The notes under the pieces: generated by a model | Seen by the model: the letters and a program-made list of their open reading frames with translations, nothing else | The model's database searches: none | What the model was told of the DNA's origin: nothing | Position numbers and translations under genes: made by a program | From: Butyricicoccus_A sp964513445 | Lineage (GTDB): Bacteria; Bacillota; Clostridia; Oscillospirales; Butyricicoccaceae | Length of the DNA: 19,261 nucleotides | Direction of reading: 5' to 3' | NCBI GenBank assembly: GCA_964513445.1 | Contig: CAZEMM010000035.1 | Location: 1 to 19,261, forward strand | Shown here: positions 1 to 7,950 of the stretch, in pieces | Numbering within the stretch: the first letter of the stretch is position 1 | Layout of the letters: each line of letters opens with the position of its first letter

Positions 1-814
1 AGCCTACTGCGGACGGCATACGTCCGAGCAGCGCGGATACCTCCGAGCCTGCCTGTGTAAAGCGGAAAATGTTGTCGATAAACAGCAGTACGTCCTGTCC
101 CTCGCGGTCACGGAAATACTCTGCCATCGTCAGGCCGGACAGCGCGACACGCATACGTGCTCCAGGCGGCTCGTTCATCTGACCATAGACCAGCGCGGTC
201 TTGTTCAGAACGCCCGACTCCGTCATCTCGCCGTACAGGTCGTTGCCCTCACGGGTACGCTCGCCGACACCGGCAAAGACCGAAATGCCGCCGTGCTGCT
301 TGGCAATGTTGTTAATCAGCTCCATGATAATGACCGTCTTGCCGACGCCTGCGCCGCCAAACAGACCGATCTTGCCACCCTTTGCATACGGGCAGATGAG
401 GTCGATGACCTTGATGCCGGTCTCCAAAATGGTGGTGGCGCCCTCCTGCTCCTCATAGGTCGGCGCCGGACGATGAATCTCCCAGCGTTCCTCCGCATTG
501 ACCGGCTCGCCGTTGTCGATCGGCTCGCCCAGCAGGTTGAACATACGTCCCAGCGTCTCCTTGCCGACCGGAACGCTGATGGACTTGCCGGTATCCAATG
601 CCTTCTCGCCGCGTACCAGACCGTCGGTCGAGCTCATTGCGATGCAGCGCGCGGTATTGTCACCAATGTGCTGTGCAACCTCGGCGATGAGCGTCCGGCC
701 GTCATGCTGGATTTCCAGCGCGTTGAGAAGATTAGGAAGCTGTCCGTCCGCAAATTTTACATCCAGTACAGGGCCGATAACCTGCGCCACTGTACCAAAG
801 TTTTGCTCGTTCAT
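1..814 (-). CDS. atpD: F1-ATP synthase beta subunit, partial (3' end outside window)
   Basis: Catalytic beta subunit of F1Fo-ATP synthase, which makes or hydrolyses ATP on the cytoplasmic face of the membrane. About 271 N-terminal residues are visible; the rest lies beyond the left edge. The P-loop GGAGVGKT is at residues 153-160, and further on come the conserved GERTREGND stretch and the LLFIDNIFRFTQAGSEVS region. Two ATG codons lie close together (820 and 814). I chose 814 (MNEQNFGTV) because the AAGGAG motif then sits 8 bases upstream instead of 2. It follows atpG by 37 bases in the operon. atpC would be expected next but cannot be seen. Identity is certain. Confidence 0.97.
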   Translation of the reverse strand, partial: MNEQNFGTVAQVIGPVLDVKFADGQLPNLLNALEIQHDGRTLIAEVAQHIGDNTARCIAMSSTDGLVRGEKALDTGKSISVPVGKETLGRMFNLLGEPIDNGEPVNAEERWEIHRPAPTYEEQEGATTILETGIKVIDLICPYAKGGKIGLFGGAGVGKTVIIMELINNIAKQHGGISVFAGVGERTREGNDLYGEMTESGVLNKTALVYGQMNEPPGARMRVALSGLTMAEYFRDREGQDVLLFIDNIFRFTQAGSEVSALLGRMPSAVG

Positions 815-851
815 GCACATATCTCCTTACTTGGATTGGAATAGCCGCGCG

Positions 852-1709
852 TCAATGCTCTGCGCCGGCTACGATTTCGGTAATTTCCTGCGTAATCGCG
901 CCCTGGCGGGCACGGTTATACTTGAGGCTGAGATCGTCGATCATATCGCCCGCATTTTTGCTCGCCGCGTCCATCGCCGTGCGGCGCGCCGCAAGCTCCG
1001 AGGCCCACGACTGGCTGAGCGCGCCGTAGAAAATGCCCGAAATATATTCCGGAACGACAGCATTAAATACCGCCTCCGGGCTAGGCTCGTACAGGACGAG
1101 GCTTCTCAGATCGTCCTTTGCCTCACTCTTGTGATACGGAATCGGCAGAACCTGCATTGCGGCAGCGTTCTGCGTCAGCATAGATACGAAGTTCGTATAG
1201 ACGATGTGCAGCTCATCAAAGGCGCCTGCCTTGAACTGGTCCGCGAGGAAATGCGCCGCCTCAAAGCAGTCGCCGATGGAAACGTCCTCGACGATGCCAT
1301 ACTGCTCGGTTAAAATCTCCAGCTGCCGGCGATGGCAGAATTCCACTGCCTTTTTGCCGACCGGAACAGTGCACACATCCACGCCGCACTGTGCGATTGC
1401 CTGATCGACCAGCTTGGTGATATTGCTGTTATAGCCACCGGCCAGTCCTCTGTCACCCGCTATGATGATGTAGCAGATCCTTTTGATCTCCTCACGCGGC
1501 TCGACGAATGGCGAGCTGAAATCGCGCTTGCTGTACGCAATCGTGCTGAGCGTGTCATGCACGATGTTAAAATACGGCTCCGTGCGCTCAATGCGCTCTC
1601 TGGCGCGGCGCAGCTTGGAGGAGGCTACAAGCTCCATGGCCTTGGTGATCTGCATGGTACTCTGCACACTTTTGATGCGCAGCTTAATTTCCTTCATTGA
1701 GGCTCCCAT
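852..1709 (-). CDS. atpG: F1-ATP synthase gamma subunit
   Basis: Central rotor shaft of F1, which couples c-ring rotation to catalysis in the alpha3beta3 head. The protein has 285 residues, normal for the family. The N-terminus reads MGASMKEIKLRIKSV, followed by QITKAMELVASSKLRRA, the conserved N-terminal helix of gamma. The C-terminal helix contains the typical ASELAARRTAMDAASKNA stretch and ends in NRARQGAITQEITEIV. A second Met four residues in (ATG at 1697) is a possible alternative start, but the longer form resembles the usual MxxMKEIK start. It lies 12 bases after atpA, with a G-rich AAGGGGG stretch upstream of the ATG. Confidence 0.97.
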   Translation of the reverse strand: MGASMKEIKLRIKSVQSTMQITKAMELVASSKLRRARERIERTEPYFNIVHDTLSTIAYSKRDFSSPFVEPREEIKRICYIIIAGDRGLAGGYNSNITKLVDQAIAQCGVDVCTVPVGKKAVEFCHRRQLEILTEQYGIVEDVSIGDCFEAAHFLADQFKAGAFDELHIVYTNFVSMLTQNAAAMQVLPIPYHKSEAKDDLRSLVLYEPSPEAVFNAVVPEYISGIFYGALSQSWASELAARRTAMDAASKNAGDMIDDLSLKYNRARQGAITQEITEIVAGAEH

Positions 1710-1721
1710 GTCTCAGCCCCC

Positions 1722-3233
1722 TTATCTGGTCTTCAGAAAAGCGGTCTTGACAGTGCTCAGCGCCTCTTTGAGCTTTGCGGTCGTCTCATCGCCCATTGTA
1801 CCCTTTTCGCGGATCTCCGCCAAAATATCCGGATTTGCGCGCAGATGCTCATACAGCTCGCGCTCAAAATCAGAAATATCCTCTACCTTGACATCATCCA
1901 GATAGTTGTTGGTTACGGCATAAATGATCGCAACCTGGTTTTCTACCTCGATCGGGCTGTTGCGGTTCTGCTTGAGCACCTCTACGATGCGCTCGCCCTG
2001 TGCCAGACGGCGCTTGGTATCGGCGTCCAGATCAGAGCCGAACTGTGCGAATGACTGCAGCTCGCGATACTGTGAATACGCCAGCTTCAGCGTACCGGCG
2101 ACCTTCTTCATCGCCTTGATCTGCGCGTTGCCGCCGACACGGCTGACAGAAATGCCCGGGTTGACCGCCGGCATGATACCGGAATGGAACAGCTCGGTCT
2201 CGAGGAAGATCTGGCCGTCCGTGATGGAGATGACATTGGTCGGGATATACGCGGAAACGTCGCCCGCCTGCGTCTCAATAATCGGAAGCGCGGTCAGAGA
2301 GCCGCCGCCGTATTCATCGGACAGACGCGCCGCGCGCTCCAGCAGTCTGGAATGCAGATAGAATACATCGCCCGGATACGCCTCACGTCCCGGCGGTCTG
2401 CGGATGAGCAGCGAGAGCGCGCGGTACGCGACCGCATGCTTGGACAGGTCGTCATAAATAACCAGTACGTCCTTGCCCTGTGCCATGAAATACTCGCCCA
2501 TCGAGCAGCCGGAGTACGGCGCGATATACTGTAACGGGGACAGCTCGGACGCGGTTGCCGTTACGACAATGGTGTAATCCATCGCGCCCGCCTTGGCCAA
2601 ATCCTCTACCAGCGTCGCAACGGTGGAGTTCTTCTGGCCAATGGCGACATAAATGCATATGACGTCCTTGCCCTTCTGGTTCATAATGGTATCGGTCGCC
2701 AGCACGGTCTTGCCGGTCTGGCGGTCACCGATAATCAACTCACGCTGGCCGCGGCCGATCGGAATCATGGAGTCAATCGCCTTGATGCCGGTTTGCAGCG
2801 GAACGGTTACCGGCTCGCGCTCGATGATGCCCGGCGCGGGCATCTCAATCGGGCGCGTTTCGGTTGCCTCGATCGGGCCTTTGCCGTCAATCGGCTGGCC
2901 CAGCGCGTTTACGACGCGGCCAATGAGCGCCTCGCCGACCGGCACCGAGACAACCTTGCCGGTACGCTTTACGATATCGCCCTCACGAACCCCCTTGTCG
3001 GAACCCAGCATAACGATGGATACCGAATTTTCCTCGAGGTTCAGAGCCATGCCGTATTCGCCGTTGGCAAATTCGATCAGCTCGTTTGCCATACATTTTT
3101 CCAGACCGTTTGCACGCGCGATGCCGTCGCCCACCAGAATGATGGTGCCGGTCTCGCTCTGCTCGATCTTTGTATCATAATTTTTAATCTGTGCTTTAAT
3201 AACACTGCTGATTTCTTCAGGTCGTAACTGCAT
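1722..3233 (-). CDS. atpA: F1-ATP synthase alpha subunit
   Basis: Non-catalytic nucleotide-binding subunit of the F1 hexamer, 503 residues, full family length. The N-terminal beta-barrel begins MQLRPEEISSVIKAQI, and the P-loop GDRQTGKT is at residues 169-176. The conserved RPPGREAYPGDVFYLHSRLLERAA segment and the PGISVSRVGGNAQIKAMKKV region are both present. It starts 17 bases after the atpH stop. The upstream Shine-Dalgarno match is weak (GGTGAG close to the ATG), so coupling to atpH translation is likely. Confidence 0.98.
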   Translation of the reverse strand: MQLRPEEISSVIKAQIKNYDTKIEQSETGTIILVGDGIARANGLEKCMANELIEFANGEYGMALNLEENSVSIVMLGSDKGVREGDIVKRTGKVVSVPVGEALIGRVVNALGQPIDGKGPIEATETRPIEMPAPGIIEREPVTVPLQTGIKAIDSMIPIGRGQRELIIGDRQTGKTVLATDTIMNQKGKDVICIYVAIGQKNSTVATLVEDLAKAGAMDYTIVVTATASELSPLQYIAPYSGCSMGEYFMAQGKDVLVIYDDLSKHAVAYRALSLLIRRPPGREAYPGDVFYLHSRLLERAARLSDEYGGGSLTALPIIETQAGDVSAYIPTNVISITDGQIFLETELFHSGIMPAVNPGISVSRVGGNAQIKAMKKVAGTLKLAYSQYRELQSFAQFGSDLDADTKRRLAQGERIVEVLKQNRNSPIEVENQVAIIYAVTNNYLDDVKVEDISDFERELYEHLRANPDILAEIREKGTMGDETTAKLKEALSTVKTAFLKTR

Positions 3234-3250
3234 AGTCTCACCAACTTTCT

Positions 3251-3790
3251 TTATGCGAGCGTCCGCATCAGGCGGTTTCGTATCGCATCCAGTTTATTTT
3301 TCACGGTGCCGTCCAGCTGGAGACCTTCCATTTGCAGACGAACGCCGCCCATGCAGTCCGGATCCACCCGTTTTTCCAGATGGATGGTTTTTCCGGTCAG
3401 CTTGTGCAGCTTGTCCGTCAGCGCGGCCTCCTGGTCGGCGCCGAGCGCGACGGCGGAAATCACCGTCACGGTCTCAATCCCGTTCTCCCAGTTGTATTCG
3501 TTGCGGAACTGCTTCGCCGCGTCGATAAACTCGCGCGCGGTTCCGTTTTCCGTAATGACCTTCAGGAAGTTGAGCAGATAAATGTGGAGCTTTCCGCCAA
3601 AGGCTTCGTCCACGATGCCGACACGCTCCTCTTTTTTGAGGTTCGGCGTGCTCAGCAGCGTCAAAAACTGCGGATTCTCCTCAAAGGCCTGCCGCAGGGT
3701 CGTGATTTCATCGAGTATCTGCTCGACGCTTTCGCATTCGACTGCGAGATCGTACAGCGTTTTGCCGTATGCCTTTGCAATCTCCGTCAT
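3251..3790 (-). CDS. atpH: F1Fo-ATP synthase delta subunit
   Basis: Delta subunit (OSCP homologue), part of the peripheral stalk that links the F1 head to subunit b. It has 179 residues, normal for the family. The all-helical N-terminal domain (MTEIAKAYGKTLYDLAVE) is followed by a C-terminal domain with the conserved DPDCMGGVRLQMEGLQLDGTVK pattern near the end. Its ATG overlaps the stop of atpF in an ATGA arrangement, so translation of the two stalk subunits is probably coupled. Confidence 0.95.
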   Translation of the reverse strand: MTEIAKAYGKTLYDLAVECESVEQILDEITTLRQAFEENPQFLTLLSTPNLKKEERVGIVDEAFGGKLHIYLLNFLKVITENGTAREFIDAAKQFRNEYNWENGIETVTVISAVALGADQEAALTDKLHKLTGKTIHLEKRVDPDCMGGVRLQMEGLQLDGTVKNKLDAIRNRLMRTLA

Positions 3791-4290
3791 GAAGCTTCAC
3801 CTACACCCTTGATAAACTCCGCGATCAGCGCTTCATGATCCTTTTCATCAATTTCACGCTCGACGACCTTGGAGGCAATATCGACAGCGATGCCCGAGAT
3901 CTCGTCCTTTAGCTCGTTCATAGCCTTCTTCTTTTCCTGCTCGATCTGCTCGTCCGCCTTTTCCTTTATGCGGACTGCCTCTGCCTGCGCATCGCGCACA
4001 ATTTCCTCACTGTGCAGCTGCGCCTTGCGGGTCGCGCTCTTGACGATGTCGGAAGCTTCGTTTTTCGCGTCCGCGATGCGTTTTTCATATTCATCGCGCA
4101 GCGCTTCCGCCTCGTCCTGCGCCTTTTCTGCATCGTCATACGTCTTGTCGATCTCCGCCTGACGGGCATCCAAAATGTTCTGAACGGGTTTGAAAAGAAA
4201 GTGTTTGATTAGCAGGAACAACAGCAGCAGGTTAACCAGCTGTGTAATAATTTCCCACGGGACAATGGAAACTAACTCTAATGTACCCAA
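3787..4290 (-). CDS. atpF: Fo-ATP synthase b subunit
   Basis: Subunit b of the peripheral stalk, 167 residues. One N-terminal membrane helix (about residues 10-32, ending LLLLFLLIKHFLFKPVQ) is followed by a long, highly charged coiled coil rich in Glu, Lys and Ala that dimerises and reaches the delta subunit. The start codon is TTG at 4290. It is supported by an AAAGGAG motif 7 bases upstream, and there is no Met before or inside the membrane helix. The stop overlaps the atpH ATG. Confidence 0.95.
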   Translation of the reverse strand: MGTLELVSIVPWEIITQLVNLLLLFLLIKHFLFKPVQNILDARQAEIDKTYDDAEKAQDEAEALRDEYEKRIADAKNEASDIVKSATRKAQLHSEEIVRDAQAEAVRIKEKADEQIEQEKKKAMNELKDEISGIAVDIASKVVEREIDEKDHEALIAEFIKGVGEAS

Positions 4291-4344
4291 ATTCGTTCTC
4301 CTTTCTTACAAGATAGCCTTCCGGTCAAGCCGAAAGCCGGTTGC

Positions 4345-4599
4345 TTACAGCTTGCCGAGGAAAGGATTGACGAACATGAGAATCAACGCAACAACGAAAC
4401 CGTACAGACCGGTGGTTTCTGCCAGCGCACAGCCGAGGATCAGCGTCGAGGTAACGGTGCCTCTTGCCTCCGGCTGACGTCCAACCGCTTCACAAGCCTT
4501 ACCGGCTGCGTAGCCCTCACCAATACCAGGGCCGATACCAGCGATCATAGCGAGGCCGGCGCCGATTGCAGATGCTGCAAGTACGATTGCTTTTTCCAT
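4345..4599 (-). CDS. atpE: Fo-ATP synthase c subunit (rotor ring), Na+-type ligand set
   Basis: Proteolipid that forms the rotating c-ring, 84 residues, two membrane helices joined by the polar RQPEA loop (residues 41-45). I chose ATG 4599 (MEKAIVLAASA) because AGGAGG lies 8 bases upstream; the same frame extends further upstream without a plausible site. The ion-carrying glutamate is E61 in helix 2. Helix 1 carries a second glutamate, E28, where the Na+-driven Ilyobacter c subunit has Gln32. T62, T63 and Y66 match the positions of Ser66, Thr67 and Tyr70 there. This combination is the pattern known from two-carboxylate Na+ rotors such as that of Fusobacterium. Na+ coupling is therefore a motif-based inference. 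Confidence 0.96.
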   Translation of the reverse strand: MEKAIVLAASAIGAGLAMIAGIGPGIGEGYAAGKACEAVGRQPEARGTVTSTLILGCALAETTGLYGFVVALILMFVNPFLGKL

Positions 4600-4725
4600 A
4601 ATAAGTTCCTCCTGAAACGTTCTGAACGTTGAAAATACATAATTAATGTTTGCTGTGCTTTGCGGCTGCGCTCTCTCCAGTATTTGCGGCCGCAAAAAAG
4701 CAAGGGGAATGTTTGCCGCAAAAAG
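4600..4725 (-). promoter_or_regulatory. atpB-atpE intergenic region with inverted and direct repeats
   Basis: This is the longest gap inside the ATP synthase operon. It holds a perfect 14-base palindrome, TTTGCGGCCGCAAA, at 4683-4696. A second copy of the TTTTGCGGC half lies at 4715-4725, just after the atpB stop, so alternative stem-loops can form. Two AACGTT palindromes (4616-4621 and 4625-4630) lie just upstream of the strong atpE ribosome binding site. No T-tract follows in the sense direction, so this is not a terminator. RNA structures ahead of atpE are known in other bacteria to help produce the high c-subunit copy number; that role here is inferred. Confidence 0.4.
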
Positions 4726-5469
4726 TTACTCGTCCGCCGCGGCAGAAGCTACAAACTGCATGGTCAGCATACTGAAAATGTATGGCTGCACGCAGCCCGA
4801 GAACAGGCTGAAATAGATGTTGAGTACCGCCGGAATGCCAACCTGAAAGACCGGAATTGCTGCGAGCGTCTCAGAAAACAGCCCGAAAAACATTGAACTG
4901 ACCGCGCCCAGTGCCGCATACAGCAGCAGGCCGATGACGTAGCCGGACACGATGTTTGCGAAATGACGCAGCGCCATTGAAACCGGCGTTGCGATCTCGC
5001 TGATGAGGTTCATCGGCAGCATAACCGGAATCGGCTGCGCAAAGCCCTTCAGATAGCCACCAAAGCCATTGGTCTTGATCTTATAAAACGTGATGAGGAC
5101 AAAAACCACGATTGCCCATGCCAGAAATGTGTTGAGGTCGTTGGTCGGCGAATACGCGCCGGTCAAGCCCATCAGCGAGCTGACAACGGACATTGAGAGA
5201 ATGGCCGCGATAAACGGTACGAAGCCCTTCCAGCCGTCGCCCATAATGCCCATATTATCATGCACCAGCTTGGTCGCCGCCTTCACCGCATATTCCGCGA
5301 TAATCTGACGTTTGGTGCGGGCATGTACCTGCATCCCGCGTGTCAGCCAGATGCACACGCCCACGATGATCGCCATTGCAATCCACGCATTGACAAGTGT
5401 TTGCGTCACCGGAAAGTTAATGCCGGGTATGGTGAAATAGATCTTGGCACCAGTGACGGATATTTCCAT
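4726..5469 (-). CDS. atpB: Fo-ATP synthase a subunit
   Basis: Stator a subunit that provides the ion half-channels next to the c-ring, 247 residues and polytopic. The essential arginine is R168 in the LRHFANIVSG motif (equivalent to E. coli Arg210). The family's conserved QPYIFSML motif is near the C-terminus. The ATG is 3 bases after the stop of the AtpI-like gene, with AGGAGG about 11 bases upstream. It is the first structural subunit gene of the operon, as in most F-type operons. Confidence 0.96.
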   Translation of the reverse strand: MEISVTGAKIYFTIPGINFPVTQTLVNAWIAMAIIVGVCIWLTRGMQVHARTKRQIIAEYAVKAATKLVHDNMGIMGDGWKGFVPFIAAILSMSVVSSLMGLTGAYSPTNDLNTFLAWAIVVFVLITFYKIKTNGFGGYLKGFAQPIPVMLPMNLISEIATPVSMALRHFANIVSGYVIGLLLYAALGAVSSMFFGLFSETLAAIPVFQVGIPAVLNIYFSLFSGCVQPYIFSMLTMQFVASAAADE

Positions 5470-5472
5470 GAA

Positions 5473-5883
5473 TCATTCTTCCTCCTTTCGTTGAAAGATA
5501 GGCAGGGTTTTGATAAATATGGTGATTCTCGGGAAAAACTGCGGAATCACAACCGTGATCCAGTTGAAATAGGGCGCTTTGATGCCCACAATCAGCACCA
5601 CGACCAGCAGCAGCAGCCGCTTGGTATAGGAATTCTGGATGACCAGCTTGGATTCCTCCGGCGTCTCCTTAAGAACCGAACGCTGTACCGCGAGCGCCAT
5701 CAAAAAGAAGTTCAGCAGCGCAAATCCGCCGCCCAGCAGATTGCCAAGCAAAACAGTATAGTCAAATCTGCCGATGACCGCGAACACGATCTCCATCACA
5801 ACGCTCATTGCCACGATGCCGATGGCCATGTGCTTGGTCTCCAGCTTGACTGCCGGTTCAATTTTGATTTCTCTCACCACCAT
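5473..5883 (-). CDS. AtpI-like ATP synthase accessory membrane protein
   Basis: Small membrane protein of 136 residues placed directly ahead of atpB, as expected for ATP synthase subunit I. About four hydrophobic stretches are visible (near residues 18-40, 42-68, 87-105 and 108-125), with charged ends and a KRKEEE-like tail (FQRKEEE). AtpI proteins are thought to assist c-ring assembly and, together with AtpZ, have been linked to Mg2+/Ca2+ transport in Bacillus-type operons. The upstream ribosome binding site (AGGTGA) is weak and distant, so coupling to the preceding gene, which stops 11 bases away, is likely. A later start at Met19 is possible. Family assignment rests on position, size and topology rather than a strong motif. 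Confidence 0.7.
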   Translation of the reverse strand: MVVREIKIEPAVKLETKHMAIGIVAMSVVMEIVFAVIGRFDYTVLLGNLLGGGFALLNFFLMALAVQRSVLKETPEESKLVIQNSYTKRLLLLVVVLIVGIKAPYFNWITVVIPQFFPRITIFIKTLPIFQRKEEE

Positions 5884-5894
5884 TCACGAAAAAT

Positions 5895-6212
5895 TCACCT
5901 GCGGAATTTCGGCGCGTCTGAGTCGTCAGACGACTTGCTTTGTCCATTCGTCTCATTCGGCACCCGCCCGGACGTATCCTGCTTGTCCCAACGCTTTTGC
6001 AGCAGCTTCCAAAACCGCCACACATTGACACCCGCGCTGCCCAGGCCGAGCAGCAGTGCGATCACCATGATCCACAGGCCCAGCCCCAGCACGCCGCGCA
6101 GCCAATTGGCCGCGTACAGGCACAGCAGCGGCGGCACGGCAACAGACAGTCCAAGCTGCGTCAGAAGCATGACGTTTTCCACGCATTCCTTCAGGATCTG
6201 ATGCTTATCCAT
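5895..6212 (-). CDS. AtpZ/AtpI-like protein, first gene of the ATP synthase operon
   Basis: Protein of 105 residues with two hydrophobic segments (about residues 17-35 and 45-65), a charged WRFWKLLQKRW junction, and a hydrophilic C-terminal tail rich in Asp, Ser and Asn. This fits the small AtpZ-type (ATPase_gene1) proteins that open many Gram-positive atp operons. I chose ATG 6212 (MDKHQILKE) because GAGGA lies just upstream; a GTG at 6254 is in frame but has no ribosome binding site and sits close to the likely transcript start. Its role is probably with the following AtpI-like protein in Fo assembly or divalent cation handling; this is inferred from the family. Confidence 0.7.
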   Translation of the reverse strand: MDKHQILKECVENVMLLTQLGLSVAVPPLLCLYAANWLRGVLGLGLWIMVIALLLGLGSAGVNVWRFWKLLQKRWDKQDTSGRVPNETNGQSKSSDDSDAPKFRR

Positions 6213-6271
6213 CCTGTCCTCACGATCCCTTCCAGATATACGGCAAAATGACACTTCTTCAGGCTGTTCTC

Positions 6272-6300
6272 ATTATAACAACTCCCTACCGAAACTTCAA
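6272..6300 (-). promoter_or_regulatory. Promoter of the ATP synthase operon
   Basis: On the minus strand the -35 box is TTGAAG (6295-6300) and the -10 box is a perfect TATAAT (6272-6277), with a 17-base spacer. The -10 is preceded by TGT, giving the extended TGnTATAAT form. Transcription would start near 6265, leaving a leader of about 53 bases before the ATG at 6212. This is a strong housekeeping (sigma-A type) promoter by consensus. Confidence 0.8.
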
Positions 6301-6464
6301 CCATATTTCAACTATATTTTGTTCATTTCTATCTGTATTTATTGCAGGGGGATCACGTGTTTTGCGTGAATCCTTACAATTCTCGCACGCATTTTTTTCA
6401 ATTTTCCGCCGCACATCTGCCCAATCCGCGTCAGGATCTCATCAGAATGCCACACTTTGCACAC
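6301..6464. other. Intergenic stretch without recognised gene
   Basis: Sequence between the atp promoter and the terminator of the sugar-transport operon. It is AT-rich at 6301-6350 and mixed after that. I see only a short CACG/CGTG inverted repeat near 6355-6373 and no convincing open frame or RNA gene on either strand. Confidence 0.5.
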
Positions 6465-6501
6465 GCGAAAAATCCCCTCTGGCCGACGGGCCGGAGGGGA
6501 T
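6465..6501 (-). terminator. Intrinsic terminator of the sugar-transport/two-component operon
   Basis: On the minus strand a 13-base stem (arms 6489-6501 and 6472-6484, one G-T pair) closes a 4-base loop and is followed directly by TTTTT (6468-6472). It lies about 20 bases after the stop of the pseudo-ABC gene and ends that operon before the atp promoter. The T-run is on the minus side only, so it is oriented for this operon. Confidence 0.9.
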
Positions 6502-6519
6502 GCGCTCTCGTCCGCACAG

Positions 6520-7950
6520 CTACTCGCTGATGTCATGCAGACGTTCCAAAAATCCGATATTTTCTGTTTTCTCGCAGATGGCGTCAATGCCGGATGAGAC
6601 GATCCATACCGCCATTCCGCGGCGCGCGCAGGTCACCAGAAGCTCGATCACCATTTCATGATAGGCCGATTCCAGTCCGGCAAACGGGAAAAAGCAGATG
6701 AGCAGCGCGGGATTGAGCATATACCATTTCAAATAGGAAAACCGCAGCCGCTCGGGCAGCGACCATTCGCTCAGCGGACGCAGCAGCGCGTCCCGGTCAA
6801 ACCATTTCGACGCCTCATATAAGATGCTGTCCGTCATTTGCCTGCGAACCATGTGCTGTCCCGCCTTCGGGAGCAGACAGATGCTCAGGTTATCCAGCGC
6901 CGTCATGTTCTCAAACAACACGTTGTTCGATCGATTGGGACGCTCCAGCTGGATGCCGATCTTCGTCCCGATGATACGCGACAGCTCCCGGTGGGTGTAC
7001 GGTCTGCCGTCCAGACAAAACGTGCCGTCCAGCCAGCCCTGCTCTCCCATAAAACAGCTTCGCAGGCTGGACACGGTTTGATAATTTTCATCTCGCAGCA
7101 GCGCAATCTCCCCGCTGCGGATCTGAAAGCGCATCGGCGGCAGAGACGGGAACGTCAGGTTGGACACCGAGAGCACGACTCTGCTCTCTGACGGCGGATT
7201 GGGGCGTTCCGCCGCGCTGCTCCAGCGCTCCCAGCCCAGAATCTTGTACAGCCGGTTGTCAAATTCCTCCGGATACAGCCGGAAGCACGTCCTGCGGTTT
7301 TTGATTACATCCAGCCGGTTTATATATTGATACAGAAACGTCTCTTCCATATCAAACAGCAGCACAGCCGTGCCCTGTCCCAGAAGCAGCTGGACGCAGC
7401 GCATGAGCCGCTCCAAATCCCGCCTGCGCAGGATTTCCGTAAAGCGGTCGAGCACAATCAGCTCAATCCGTTGAAACCACGCGCGGAAAACCGCGAGGGT
7501 ATAATATTCCAGCGGCGTCAGCTCAACCAGCTTTTTATTCCACGCGATATCCAGCTCCATCTCCCGCAGCATCTGCGCGGCCTGCTCCGTGCGCAGGCGC
7601 TGCTCCGCGTGCGCCTTTTGCCGAAGGTTCATCGGCTTTCCCAGCGCGGTCACAAAATCCCATGCGGTCAGCTCCTTCGTATTAAAGCGGCACTTATCGA
7701 TAACCATGCTGTTCTGCCGGATCCATCGTTCCAGCTCAAACGAGCCGACGCGGGCGCCGCACAAAAATATCTTTCCGTTTTTTATATGGGAGCCGCCCTT
7801 GAAAATATTCAGATAGGCCGTATCCGAGGTAAGATGCTCGTCTACATAGATGCCGATGCATTCCCCGCGGGAAATGGAAATATCAAATTGATATGGGCCG
7901 TCTTCCGTCCGAAACTGCCCGTTTTCAATGCGAATCAATTCCTCTTTCAT
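6520..7950 (-). CDS. Degenerate two-domain ABC ATPase-like protein (predicted non-hydrolytic)
   Basis: Protein of 476 residues with the same two-half layout as RbsA/MglA sugar-transport ATPases, but without catalytic motifs. Half 1 (about 1-235) aligns by eye with the true ATPase of this operon: RGECIGIYVDEHLTSDTAYL replaces the Walker A segment, VELTPLEYY the signature region, LIVLDRF the Walker B, and an Asp sits at the switch-His position. Half 2 (about 258-470) has EIALLRDENYQTVSSL for Walker A, WSLPERLR for LSGGNQQ, and FFPFAG for DEPTRG. No GKS/T remains in either half. The start at 7950 overlaps the kinase stop (ATGA), with AGGAGG 7 bases upstream. The reading frame is intact, so it appears selected rather than decaying. 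A signalling or docking role is inferred. Confidence 0.85.
   Translation of the reverse strand: MKEELIRIENGQFRTEDGPYQFDISISRGECIGIYVDEHLTSDTAYLNIFKGGSHIKNGKIFLCGARVGSFELERWIRQNSMVIDKCRFNTKELTAWDFVTALGKPMNLRQKAHAEQRLRTEQAAQMLREMELDIAWNKKLVELTPLEYYTLAVFRAWFQRIELIVLDRFTEILRRRDLERLMRCVQLLLGQGTAVLLFDMEETFLYQYINRLDVIKNRRTCFRLYPEEFDNRLYKILGWERWSSAAERPNPPSESRVVLSVSNLTFPSLPPMRFQIRSGEIALLRDENYQTVSSLRSCFMGEQGWLDGTFCLDGRPYTHRELSRIIGTKIGIQLERPNRSNNVLFENMTALDNLSICLLPKAGQHMVRRQMTDSILYEASKWFDRDALLRPLSEWSLPERLRFSYLKWYMLNPALLICFFPFAGLESAYHEMVIELLVTCARRGMAVWIVSSGIDAICEKTENIGFLERLHDISE

Noticed and set aside
5260..6201. Plus-strand open frame of 313 codons
   Set aside because: It runs antisense across atpB and both accessory genes, is His/Arg-rich and has no domain.
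6301..6464. Possible small RNA or riboswitch upstream of the atp operon
   Set aside because: It lies upstream of the predicted transcript start and shows no stable conserved fold or T-run of its own.
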